Positions 50,000 to 61,800 of a stretch of DNA of 64,000 nucleotides are shown here, in pieces. The first letter of the stretch is position 1, and each line of letters begins with the position of its first letter. The notes under the pieces are model-generated. The model was not told the origin of the DNA, ran no database searches, and was given only the letters and a program-made list of their open reading frames with translations. The stretch spans positions 1-64,000 of the forward strand of contig VZRS01009566.1 of assembly GCA_013398055.1 (NCBI GenBank), in the 5' to 3' direction. Source of the stretch: Ifrita kowaldi. Its lineage: Eukaryota; Chordata; Aves; Passeriformes; Cinclosomatidae. The position numbers and the translations under genes were made by a program.

Positions 50000-50300
50000 T
50001 ATCTCAGCAGTGTGCGTGACTCAAATCTGTGTATTCTCTGGTGGCATTCTGGTCCCACTGAATTTCATTGCTCACCTAGTGACTTCAGTTTTGGTCAGGA
50101 TTTCATCATGGCCTGAAGATTGTTGAGGTCCTGGATGAAAGACAGAAAAGGGTGGGGGCTGTTTCTTGGCACTGTTTGTCTAGAGAGCTTGTGTGACTGG
50201 GAGATGGCTGGGCATCTGCTTTTTAAAGTTGTGCAAAGCAATTCCCCTGTGGCCTCGGACACTTTGCTGGAGGCTCCCACTGTAGGTGTCTTGGCTGCAG
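50000..50300. other. Short spacer between two CR1 copies
   Basis: About 300 bp between two CR1 elements of the same orientation. It may include more diverged CR1 5' sequence of the first element, but I cannot trace it with confidence. Confidence 0.4.
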
Positions 50301-50305
50301 CTGGT

Positions 50306-50768
50306 CATAGAACCATGGAATGGTTGGAGTTGGCAGGGACTTTAGAGATTGTCTAATTCTAATTGCCTCTCTGTGTGCAGGTACACCTTCCACCAGGCTG
50401 CTCAAAGCCACATCCAACCTGGCCTTGAATACTTCCAAGGGTGGGGCATCCACAGCATCTCTGAGCAACCTGTTCCAGTGCCTCACCACCCTCATAAGTA
50501 AAGAATTTCTTCCTTTTATCTAATCTGAACCTACCCACTTACAGCTGGAAGCCAGTAGCCCTTATCCTGTCACTACAGGCCCCTGTGAAAAGTCCCACTT
50601 CAGCTTTCTTGTAGCCTTCTTCATGTACTGGAAGGTCTCCCCAGAGCCTTCTCCTCTCCAGGCTGAACAACCCCAGCTCCCTCAGCCTGTCTTCAAAGAA
50701 GAAATGCTCCAGCCCTCTGATCATCTTCATGGCCCCGCGCTGGGCCCACTCCAGTGAGTCCACAGGTC
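50306..50768 (-). mobile_element. CR1 LINE, 3' fragment (second of a same-strand pair)
   Basis: Starts with 'tcatagaaccatggaatggt' (tail remnant plus 3' end). In minus sense, blocks LEWAQRGAMKMIRGLEH, FEDRLRELGLFSLERRRL, EVGLFTGACSDRIRATGF and, in another frame, MRVVRHWNRLLRDAVDAP and LEVFKARLDVALSSLVEG give the ORF2 C-terminus. One frameshift separates the two parts. The tail and several residues differ from the copy at 49.2 kb, so this is a separate insertion, probably of another CR1 subfamily, and not a tandem duplicate. 5'-truncated near 50768. Confidence 0.95.
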
Positions 50769-50769
50769 A

Positions 50770-53700
50770 AGGGAGCTGTGGTCCAGCAGACCTGGGAAGA
50801 GGAGCTCTGACTGCCCAAGATATGTTTTCTTGGAAAGCCACGCTGTATCAGCAGAGAGAGGAGATGGGCCTTGTATCACCTTCACCAGGATCAGGGCCAG
50901 TGGCAGGCAGGGCCCCAGCTGCCAGAGTTCTCATGGTTGCACACACCCTACCAACTGAAGGCATTTTTGCACACAGCATACGTGTGTCTGCTCACCAGCA
51001 AACATGTCCTCTCATTGTCCTCAGAGCTCAGGCACACAGGGTCCACCTCAGCCAGCCCTTGCCTCTGGAGCCTGCCAGTCCTTCTGTGAGAAGAGGAGGG
51101 GAATGGGAGGTGGATGCAGGTCTCCCTCTCCCATGGGTTTCATTTTACCTCGTGTCAAAACTATTCCTACCTCTCATGTGAAGGGAGTGATTGCAACACA
51201 GATAATCTTCACTTGAGGCATATTACGAGAGTGAATTTATGTCACCTCACTTTTTACAAGAAGAGAAAAAAAGCAAAGAAAGCAAACAACGATTATTTTG
51301 AGAGGAGGATTTGTGAGGCAGAGGATGGCGGATGTGGCTGTGAGCAGACAGTGCCAAGTGCAGTTTGGAGGCCAGGCAGGAAGGGAGCCCCAGCCTTCAG
51401 ACAGAACAAGAGATAATGAAGGTCTTTCCAGACACCATTATCTGCTTCAGCAAAGCACTGGGACTGGCCGATGGACCTTCTCCAGGGAAAGATGTATGCA
51501 ACTCCTTGGAGGTCCACGCTTAGCCAGGGGAATGAGGCTGGTGTGGGTCTAGACTCAGAAACTGCAGGGACAGAGATGTCTGCATCTTCTGCAGAGTTGC
51601 TGCTTGCAGCCACACAGAAGTCCGGCTGGATCCTAGACATCTGACAGAGGAGCAGACAGCATTCTTCCACATTTTCACATGGTGTAGTTACTCCTGGCTG
51701 ACTGAGGGTAATAGCAGAAAGGGCCTTCTGGAGCTGGCACCAACCTCTGGCACTTCTGTGTTTTCCCTTCTGTGCCACTCACTGCTTGCTTCATCAGTCC
51801 AATGTAGTGCTGCAGCTGGCTCCTAACACCCAACATTCCTGCCACAAAAATCACTGTCTGATAAGAACTCCAAGTCTGGCTGCTCATCCTGGGTAGTGCC
51901 ATGGTAGCATCCTTCCAACATCCTTCCTTCCATCATGCTGACAGTCACCACCTTGCATTTTCCTCACTCCTTTTTTAAGTCTCTGTGTGCAGATAGAGAT
52001 GTACCAGTGCATGGGATAAACAAGGAATATCCCAGCCTTCCCACCCTGAGCAGGCCCATACAGCCTCTCTGTGTCCCCAAGGACTGGGGGCAGCTTCACA
52101 GTATCTTGCACAAGTGCATTTCTCCTCATTCTGCACCTTCCCTGGGATGCCTAAGGTCCTCAGCACCATGGTCATGGTTGACAGGTTCCCACCACCTTTC
52201 ACCACCCACATTTCTCCCTCTCCTTCTTCCACCACAGAAAGCCTCAAGATGAACTTTCAGGTGAGACAGGGGAGTTTGGAAGCTCCCTCTGGCCCCAGCT
52301 AGAGAGACAGTGGAGAAAGGGGGAAAGGTGAGCAAGGGAGGGGGAGGAGATGACATAGTGAGAGAATCTGGAGGCTGGAAGCATAGTCTAGGCAGAGCGT
52401 GACTCTGAGGTAAATGGCTCCTTCCATTCATGCTAAATTGTGAATAGCTTTTCCTTTACATTAAATAGCAAATTTCATAGAATTGTATAAATTTTCTTGT
52501 CAGACATCCAGTCTTAGATATTGGATTCAATTGACGGACATATCTTTATCTTAATCCAGTTGAATTTAGATAGGACTGTTCTCATTACCTCTGCAGAACC
52601 GAGTGTATCAAACCTGAGCCAACTGCGTTTTCCTCTAGAGTTTAATATAATAAAGATTTTAATAAACATATTCATAGGATTCCAACTAGGATGAGGTTGA
52701 AAATAATGATACAGTACAAAGATAAATGCACTTTGGGTGGTAACTAAGTACTGAATATCCAACATCAAATATACCGTGATGACACAGGTATTAAATGCAC
52801 ATGTAAAGTATCCATATGCAAATTATTGACTGAAAGTTATATCTGTGTACATAAGAACATGCTTCCTTCTCTTATCTGGAAAGGATGCAGGCTGAACTTC
52901 TGCATCTGCTTTTCAAAACAAAAAGGACTCCTGAAATGGAACTCATTAGTGCAGGCTGGTCTGTATTTCCAGGACAGCTGAAAAGGTAGTAAAACCAGAA
53001 TTATTCACTTCTCTTAAAATTTAAGTTTAGCAAATACTTGGATGTTTCATATCTACAGAAAGAATATTCCCTCTTGGATACAGACAGCTTGATCCTGCAA
53101 GCACTCCAGAATCATATGGAATGAAATTGAAAACAAAAGCCGTTTTCATATCTGCTGTCAGTCTTCATTTGAAAGGTGGGGATGAGCAAACCTTCCTGCT
53201 CACTTTCTCATGAATATTTCTGTGAATAAGATTTTGTTTGCAGTGGAGTCAAACAATTGTGGGCTTTCATGTGGGGCACCATTGGTACTGATGAGGCCAT
53301 GTTCAGTCTGTGGGGTTTGAAGGCTTGGGAGAAGAATCAAGTGTTTTAAGCTTCCCATCAGCAGAAACATAAGTAGATACCTTTCTGAAGAGAGGGACAA
53401 GAGTCTTGAAGAGGAACTACACAATATAACCCCAATGAGAAAACAAATCCCATGGTCTGTGTTGATATTAATGTGTTGTACTGAAGGAACTTAAAGGAAC
53501 CATGTGGGATAACTGTTATGAATATTTTAAAATCTTGTTAACTCATTTATTGTATCTTTTTGAAGAAAAATGGTGGAACTTTCTCCCAATATTTCTTTGT
53601 GTTACACAGGAGATGCAATCCTGATTCTTTTAACAGAAAGAATATCACAAAAAAAGGGATCTGGTCTCTAGCAAGTCTCCTCAGAGGGGATAGCTGCTGT

Positions 53701-55655
53701 GGTGCAGCACAGCCGTTCACTGCCATGAGATCTAAGGACATCCTGCAAGGTGGCTGGGTCAAGGAGTCCAAGCATGGTTAATTCTGAAGACTATGGGACA
53801 GAAGGTCTTGCAAAGCAGCAGGGCTAATGTTATTGGACTGGTATGTGGTTTGCCATAAATCAATTCAAACTTTCCTCATTGCAGTTTTTGTTCTGCTAAA
53901 GCAACCTTAAAAAAAAAAGTAAAAATATGTCTTCTTCAATGGCACATAACATCTATGTTATATCAGTCAGTAGATAATCTCTGCAATATTATATGTTCAC
54001 TGTGTGTCACTGTAGGAAAAAAACCTTACCTTTGCAAATAGTGGGTTTTTTTAAGTGGAGACAAGCAGTTCACTACAAAGTTATTGTATTAAAAAGTTCA
54101 ACTTTTCTGATTATTCTTTCTCTCTCTTCAGAAATATGTTCTAGTTCAATGCATTTAAGGGGAGTTTGAATTTTTCTCTCCCAAATCTCTGTTTAAAATC
54201 TCAAATGCCAACATAACTCCACAGTTTCTTCTCTTACCAAAAATCCCCTTTCTGTGGGCCATGGCGGGGGGGGGTCTTTCCAGGGGCTAGCACAGGATTT
54301 CACACAAAAAACAGCCAGCCTTCTGCATCCCAGTTTCTTATTTAATTTCTGGATCATCTGCTCAGTGGCAGCATTTCAGCTGTTCATGGAGTTTTCCAGC
54401 ATCCCACAACCTCCACTGGGTGTGCCGAGGCTTTTGTTTCATTGCTGGTTTCCCTGCTATGCTGCCAATGACTGACAGCACACACATGCCCCCTGAGAGC
54501 ACAATGGACTGCGTATAGTTCACCAGGGACATCCTGGCGGCTTGTGAACCGATGCAGGAAATATTGTCAACTATGTGTTAGTGATATATCCCAGCTCTTC
54601 TCATGACTCATATCTTTGAAGGTTTTGTATTTTTTTTTTCTACTCCAGCAATTGATGGTGCCTGGAGTAACCCAAACCTGGTCATTACCAATAAATACTT
54701 GGTTTAAAATATCCTAAGTTAACTAATTTGCTTTACGAGAACCGACTGAGAAGTTGTTTATTTAGTCCTTATGATCATATCCTAACCGGGTGCCTAATTT
54801 ACAGCTGATTCACCAAAGTGAATCTTTAAAAAGCTGACTCTTGTGAGTCCAGCTGCACAACTTGAGGTGAAAACGAGCCGTGAAGGAGCCGTGGGATGTG
54901 GAGGAGAGAGCACGAATGGCAGCACTGCCTTTGGGAAATTCTTCTCCTGCACCAAGGGGCAGCTTGGCCTCCCCATACCCTGGATCACAGTCCTGACCTG
55001 GGCTGTGGCCACCTGCCCCACTGCAACCCTCCTCTCTGCGCTGCACTCACACACCTTTGGTGAGCAAATGCTTATGGCGTACACGCCTCGCACCCACACG
55101 CACATCGTGCTCACTCATGCCCCGCACACATTTCACAAGTTCACAACCACATCTGGCACATCTGTTCCCAGTCTACTTCTTGGTGTGGTATCAGGCCTTT
55201 CTTCAACACCTCCAAGAGAAGAACTGACTGTGAAATGTCTCCTGCAAATCTCTTTGCAATATCGGCAGACAATGCAGTGGGACAAAGAAAATTAGTTTTT
55301 TTCTGATCATTCAACCTCTGCCAATGCACAACACTAAGATAAAATTTTGTTTAATCACAGCTGATTTTACTGTTGCTTTACCAGTCACAACAAAACAAAT
55401 CAGAAAACTAGATATGATTGTTGGGCAGTTTCCCCATCACAGGCAGGTTGGGAAACTGAAGCAGAAGCCCTCAGTCCAACCCAGGGCAGCATCACCTTCA
55501 CCAAGAGATGAAGCAGGGCAGGGCAGTACCTGGTACCATTTCTATGAAATGCCATGCTTTTCTGATCCTAAATATCTATCTGCAGCAGGAAAGAGAGGCT
55601 GCCTATACAGCTGGGCATCTCCAGGCAGAGGAACAAAGCTGCTTCCCTACTATCC
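50770..55655. other. Unique non-coding sequence
   Basis: No gene recognised. Frames of 150-161 codons occur on both strands at 50.7-51.8 kb and 54.8-55.3 kb in GC-richer DNA, overlapping one another and with no recognisable domain. A purine-rich run lies at 52301-52353. Confidence 0.45.
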
Positions 55656-55659
55656 AGGG

Positions 55660-55811
55660 AAGTCATTGTGTCGCCATCCCTGAAAGGTATTAAAGCGTCT
55701 GTAGATGTGTCACTTAGGGACATGGTTTAGTGAGGGCTTAGCAGTGCTAGGTTAAAGGTTGGCCTCGATGATCTTAGTGATCTTTTCCAATCTAAATGAT
55801 TCTGTGATTCT
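55660..55811 (+). mobile_element. CR1 LINE, 3' terminal fragment
   Basis: 'ccatccctgaaaggtattaa', 'gtctgtagatgtgtcactta', 'gggacatggtttagtgaggg', 'ttggcctcgatgatcttagt' and 'gatcttttccaatctaaatg' is a CR1 3' end in sense orientation. It ends in 'attctgtgattctac', about two octamer units. The 'cacttagggacatggtttagtg' type belongs to a different CR1 subfamily from the 'ctttgagcaacctggtcta' type at 11.6 kb. Only about 150 bp of the 3' end is present. Confidence 0.95.
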
Positions 55812-55814
55812 ACT

Positions 55815-58800
55815 TCTGAAGGAGTCCAGACCCTCAAGTCCAGATTGCTGAAGATGTTTTGGTTGTATTTTAATGGACACTGGCTTCAATGAAGTTAAGC
55901 AGGCAACTATTCGGATGAATTTGATTCATCCCATCCTGACTATAAGATATCCTCCCACTTTTTCAGCAGTTCTTGCCAGGGTTGCAGTACTGTGGGGCAG
56001 TCACTTCTGCCTGTGTGGGTAGCACAGGTCCCCAGGCTTGTCTACAGCCCAGAGAAAAGAGGGTGTATCACTGTTGCAAACACACTGCTTTCAAAACATC
56101 TACCTGCTCACTGACCCCTACAGACAGCCACCAGCCCTTCAGTGTCAATTTGATGTATTTCTGATGGTTTAATCCTTATTAGTAGTATTTTATATTTAAT
56201 ACTTTAATACTTATTAGTAAGTCAGAATGAACAAGACATGAGAAGATATCTCCCACCTACTTGCTGGTGTGCTAAGGAAAGAAAGCTCCAACATTTAGGT
56301 GACTGACTACCTTCTAACTCTCTTTCTAGCTTCTGCTCAAGTTCTGCTACCTGGACAAAAAGGGGCAAGTCTGAGCTTTTGACTGATATGAATACCCTAT
56401 TTTGTGAGCAAAAAATGTCATTTACCAGGACACCATAAATCTGGTACAACATGTTTGCTGGAATTCAAACTGACAGACACTGTAGCTAGCTGCAACTTCC
56501 CAGCTAGGCATATCCTAGATCAGAGGAAAATCCACAAAGTGTGGAAAAGTGGTTAAAGTTATGATAATTGTTACAGTCCTGTATTTTCTACCAACAATGA
56601 AATCAGCCTGTAACTCCTGAATGGAAAGAATTATTCTGTACCACTGTCCACTGTTCTTCATCATTACCAGGAAACAGGGTTATTACATAAGATTAGGTTA
56701 ACCCTGGAAGAGAAGAGATATATTTTGTTTTTAAAAGATATTAAAGAAAGAAGAAAGTAAATCCTTTCTGATCTGGTAAATTGCTACTGTGCACATTCAT
56801 CAAAAAGAAGACTTTTTAAAGAACAACACAGGCATAGCATGAACAAAATAAAATCCAAGTTAAGGCAGGTGCTGTGTGCTCAGCTAAACCAGGGATAGCA
56901 CATTAAATCTCTTCAAGAACACCAGCGGGGAATAGCCCTGCTGGGGAGCAGCCACATCCATCGATGGCTGACAGTCACCACCAAGGATAACCCCAGCCAT
57001 GGCTACCCTGCCACTGCAGGTGTCCCCACGTTAAACCAGCTTTGGTGGGGCTGCCCAGCCTGCAGCAGTTTTGTGCCAGGTCAGCACCTGCACCAAAACC
57101 CCTCAATAACTCAGGAGCCCAAGTTCCCTTCTACAGGACACACCGGCAACTGGAGCTGGGCTCAGGACCACTGAAATATGCCACTCTGATACACTAGAAT
57201 TTGGGGAGCTTGATTAATTTCTAGGCTTTTAGACAAGTTACACCAGTATATTAACCAGTCAATACCAGTAAACACGAACTGCAGATTTTCCTGTGGTCAT
57301 ATTGATAGTCTGTCACATATTATAAAAACATCAACGAATCAGCTGAGGTGTCAGTCATTACATATGCTTTGTTCAATAGAAGTGAATGGATAACACAACA
57401 AATACGTAATTTGCAGCACCGTTACCTCCCCGATGTGCATATTTGCTGGGGCAGGGGCAGACATGGAGCTGTTTCTAGGCTGTTCCATGTAATGCTTTTT
57501 TGATCTGCTCCAGTCATGGTTTTCAGGTTTTTTTTCTGCTGTTGTTTACTTTTGAAGGGAAGCAGATTTTCCTTCTCCTGCTACAAAGCCATAAAGAAGA
57601 AAGATTGAAAGATGAGCAGAAAAAAGCTTCCAGCCTCTCTTCCCTAAATGGCTGCTTGCTAATGTGCCTTGAGAGTTTCTGGCTTCTGCCAAACCTTTTG
57701 CATTGACTGGAGAGAAACCATGGTGCAAGAAGGAGAGGTGATTCCCACCAGATGATGAGAAATATACTTCCCTTTCACTGCCTAGGCCCAAACCAGACCC
57801 CAGCCAGGGCAGGAGTGGGAGGCCAGGTCATCACATGGACAAACCTGCCCTCCCTTGTGTGGGGGCAGGAAGAGGTGTGGCAGGTTCAGGGATTGCCCAC
57901 CCTGCCTGCCTGCATATAAGTGCTGCAGGTGGACTTTGGAGATTATGTCCCTTGGAGATGAATTGCCCTTTCCCAGTGTTACAATCTGATTGTTAAAATT
58001 ATGGTGTAAACCATATGCTGAAGTCAATAGAACGGATTTTATTTAAAATTAAATGAGGGGCAGAGAGAGAGATAAGGGAAAGGCAAAGAGAGAAAGGGAG
58101 AGACAGAGAAACAGATTAAGTAGAAAAAAGAAATCACCACTCTGTAGATTCTGATAGCACCCCATTGCTCTTCTGGTCTTCTCAGTGGTAGCAGACTGAA
58201 CACATTAAGTGGTAGGGAAAAAGAATCCACAAAAGTTTCCTTTCATGGGGTTTATATTGTTCAAGGGCTAGGTGGAAACGCCCCCAGTATCTCCCCTGGA
58301 TGATGTAATACTGGATCAGGAACATCTCATGAGTACTTGACACTTTCTAAGATGTTGCAGCTGTCTCTTGTAGCTGAATCAATCACGGCCCATTATGATC
58401 CATCATCTGAGATTAATAGCTCAGGCTACGTGTGAATGTCCTTGGTGCTCCCAGGAGGGTTTTCACAGCTGAGCCATTATGTAAGGGAGGACACTGGAAT
58501 GATAAGAAGGACTATCCCACCTGGCAGGATCTGCCTCTTATCAGCCTCTCCCTTATCTGGAAACCCAGTTTGTAGCCTCAGGCGTGCCTGCCCTTCTGCA
58601 CCTCGGAAACCTCCCTGTGCATCACCAGCAAAGCACCCAGCCGATTGTTTGAGCCATGAGCACCAATCTCTTGCAGCACCTGGGCGGTTACTGCAGGCGG
58701 TGAAATGTTACCTCTTCAACCTCTTACACTTCTGGATACACTCTTCTCCTTTGACCTGGATAGCTGGAGAATAGTACCACCTTATCTTATCTCAAGGTCC

Positions 58801-61800
58801 TTTTGCAGTCCAAATCAGTAGGAATATTCAGGGAGGGGTGGGCTTCGGTGGATGAGCAGCTGGTTTTTTGCAGTTTGCTGCAGTGGACAAAAGCCTTTTG
58901 GTGATCTTAGCAATATTTAAGCTATTAACTATTTCAGTCTCTGGCACCTGGGAGCCCCACTGCCCTCCAGCCAGGCAGCATGGGCTCTCCTGTACCAGTG
59001 TGGGGCATCCTGTGTGTGGCTAGGCCCCAGGGCACGTAGCAGGAACAGAGGGTTAGTCTGGTCAGTGGGAATACCCCTCTGGGTGCACTACCCAAAGAGT
59101 GAGTCCCACACCCAGCAAGTGAACACATGAGGCCAAATTTGCATATGTGCACCCACAAAGACACTCTTACAACACCTCCTTTCCTCCACCCCCATTGCCT
59201 GTGACTTTCTGTAGTTACTCGGATGTTGAATTAGAAACATTTAAATATACTCTTTGATCCTCCACTGGAAATGGTAGCCCAACACATTTGGCTGTTAGCA
59301 GATTGTGGGGACTCTGTAGAGCAAAATAACTTTGGTTTTGTATAGAAATCCAGCTGTGCTCACACACGTGCCATGGCACATGCTCCATTGAAGTGTGATG
59401 ACAATCACAACTAAAAACACAAGATGCTTTCAAGGCCCTGTAACTGAAGCAAAAGAAAAAAAGGCTGGGCTTAGAGCCTCTAGTGATCAGTACCAGGCCA
59501 CGCTCTCAGCAGAACGCTGCCTTGTAACTGGCAGCATGTGCCAGACTTTCTAATTGCCTTCCAGGCCTGGTGGCTGTTGCTTGTGCAGAATGGGAAATCA
59601 GAGCCATATGGGACCAACTGAGTGGCTGAAGTCTGTGCTGTCCGAGTTTGCCTGCAGGCGAGTGGCAGCAGAGGCCATCCCTGAGGGAAGGGAAGTGGGC
59701 AAAAGAGGGCTGGAAACGGCCAGCCACCATCTGCAGCTCCTTGGGAAGGTGCCCCGTTAGATCAGTGCCCTGCATCTCAGCCAAGGGAAGGGTGTTTCTG
59801 CAGGAGCAAGGACTTCATTACATGCCAGTGCCTTTTGGGTGAGTGACGTTTAATGGAAGTCTGAAGGCTGGTCTCTCTGCTGAAGTTGCCTTCAAGTCCC
59901 CAGGAGCCTCGGCTGGGATGCAATTGCTGTGCCACCATCCATCATGAGCCTGAGTAATTGAGCTTTTGTATTTCCTATCTTGCCTTATTTGGCTTTCCAC
60001 AGGTATGCTTGCTCTTGCCCTCTCCCTCCTTCTCTCTCTAAATACATGCCTGTACATACCCTACAAGTATATGTAGAACAAAACATACTCATTTAGGTAC
60101 TGTGCTTGTGATATTGTTGTCTTATTTCCCTGGATTAAAGGATTACGTGCTAAAGATGTCCATATATGCTTGACTATTCATGCAATCCTTTAGCAATTAT
60201 TTACTGTCAGTCTGACCAGTCTGGGCTGGGTTTGATTTTCTGTTGGGAAAATTCAGTGTCACTGGCTTAAACTTGCTGTCCAGAGATCCAAGAACTAAAT
60301 GTCCCATGTCAAGCAGCAGGAAGGACTAACCTCTCTATTTACCAGATTTTACCAGGGCTTAAAGAAATGGGCTTTACTAGAAGAGATGAAACAAAGAAGG
60401 GAAAAACAATAAAGTATCAGCTTGGAAAATCTGGTGAATCTTCCCAGACTCAGAGAAAACTAGGGAGAAAGTTGCTGTCCTGCACCTGAAATGCATGTGG
60501 ATTCAGGGAAGATTACAGCATATTCCAAGAAAAGTAATCACACCCTTATGGTTTGGCAGAAAGGCCTGAGATATCTATGCTGCTCTTTTTATTAGATTCA
60601 GGCTAATACCATCTTGCTGCCATCAGTCTTCTTTGATTCCACCACTTCTTCTCTACCACCACCGTACTATCCAGAACATCCCCAAAGTACTCCAGCTTTT
60701 TTAAATAAGGAGAAGAAACATGATGGTGTCTCTCAGAGACATACCTGGTTGGTCACATGTTCCTTCCCAGAAACTCTCCCCCTTTCCTCATGCTCTCTGA
60801 GCCCAAATCTTAGTCTTCTTCCTATCTCTGCTGGCCCCTGGGGCTTGTGGGGCAGAAGAACTCCATTTCTCTCAACTTTTAAATGCAAATTTTTGTAACA
60901 AATAAAATTCCCATTCTTAATTATCACTAGCAAAGAAATCCCAGCTGGTGCAGTCTGCTTCTTGTGCTCCTCTGCTGATGGCAGGGGTCTGTCTCGAGCT
61001 GTCACAGCTCAGCTATTCTTCTCTCTGTCCTGACAATAGAAACAAGTGTTGAGCTCTTGCCCTTTTAAATCTCCCAGTCCCCATTTTGAGGCTATGTGTA
61101 TAAATATATATACACACACATATTTGTATGCAGGGAACCCATGGGAGAAGGGAAGGCAAGAGAATACTGCCCTCCACTTTGTGGGTACGCTGAATTCAGG
61201 GAAGAAGCTCACCATGTGAAGGACCCTAATAACAATTTTAAACAACTAAATGAGGAACAGTGCAGAGAGCCTGTGTGATTGTTTAAGCTCAGTTGCATTA
61301 TAAACTACATGCTCCCATCTCTTGGAGTGTCTTTGGGGGATCTCCACATTGGGATGAGTCTCATTTGGAAGGTGTGGCCAAGCTGTGCTGTCTCTGAGGT
61401 TCAAGACCTGTCCAGAGAAATTCTGTCTGGCTCCAGGTTTGAAAACAACTCTGGCACCTGGAGATCTTCAAAGCTGTGTCTTTGTTAGTTGGCCTGTAGC
61501 AGAAACCACGAGGCTATGACAATTCTGATTCTTCGGAATAACACAGGACCAATTTTTTCCTTGTATGTTTTCAGAATAGTTTGAGGTTATGTGCCCAGTT
61601 TCATTGTTTCCCTTAGTTCTATAAAACAATATCAGTCTTAACTTGTCTGCATGTTCATAGAAGTGGTTATTTTTTTTATAATTAACAAGAACATTAAATC
61701 AAGACAGCACTTGTTTAACATTTCAACACATTTTTGTCTGAAGTGATTAACTCAGCTCGTTTTCCTGGAAAAGGTGTTTTCTGGGCCTGTAATCTCCTAG

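Noticed and set aside
51293..51778. 161-codon minus-strand open frame overlapping plus-strand frames
   Set aside because: Overlapping frames on both strands in GC-rich DNA, with no recognisable motif.
54843..55295. 150-codon plus-strand open frame
   Set aside because: Openness is due to GC- and CA-rich composition (HTHIVLTHAPHT-type low complexity). An overlapping minus frame is open too.
58055..58132. GA-rich tract as a GAGA-type chromatin element
   Set aside because: Simple purine-rich low-complexity sequence is common in vertebrate DNA. Nothing else supports a regulatory role.
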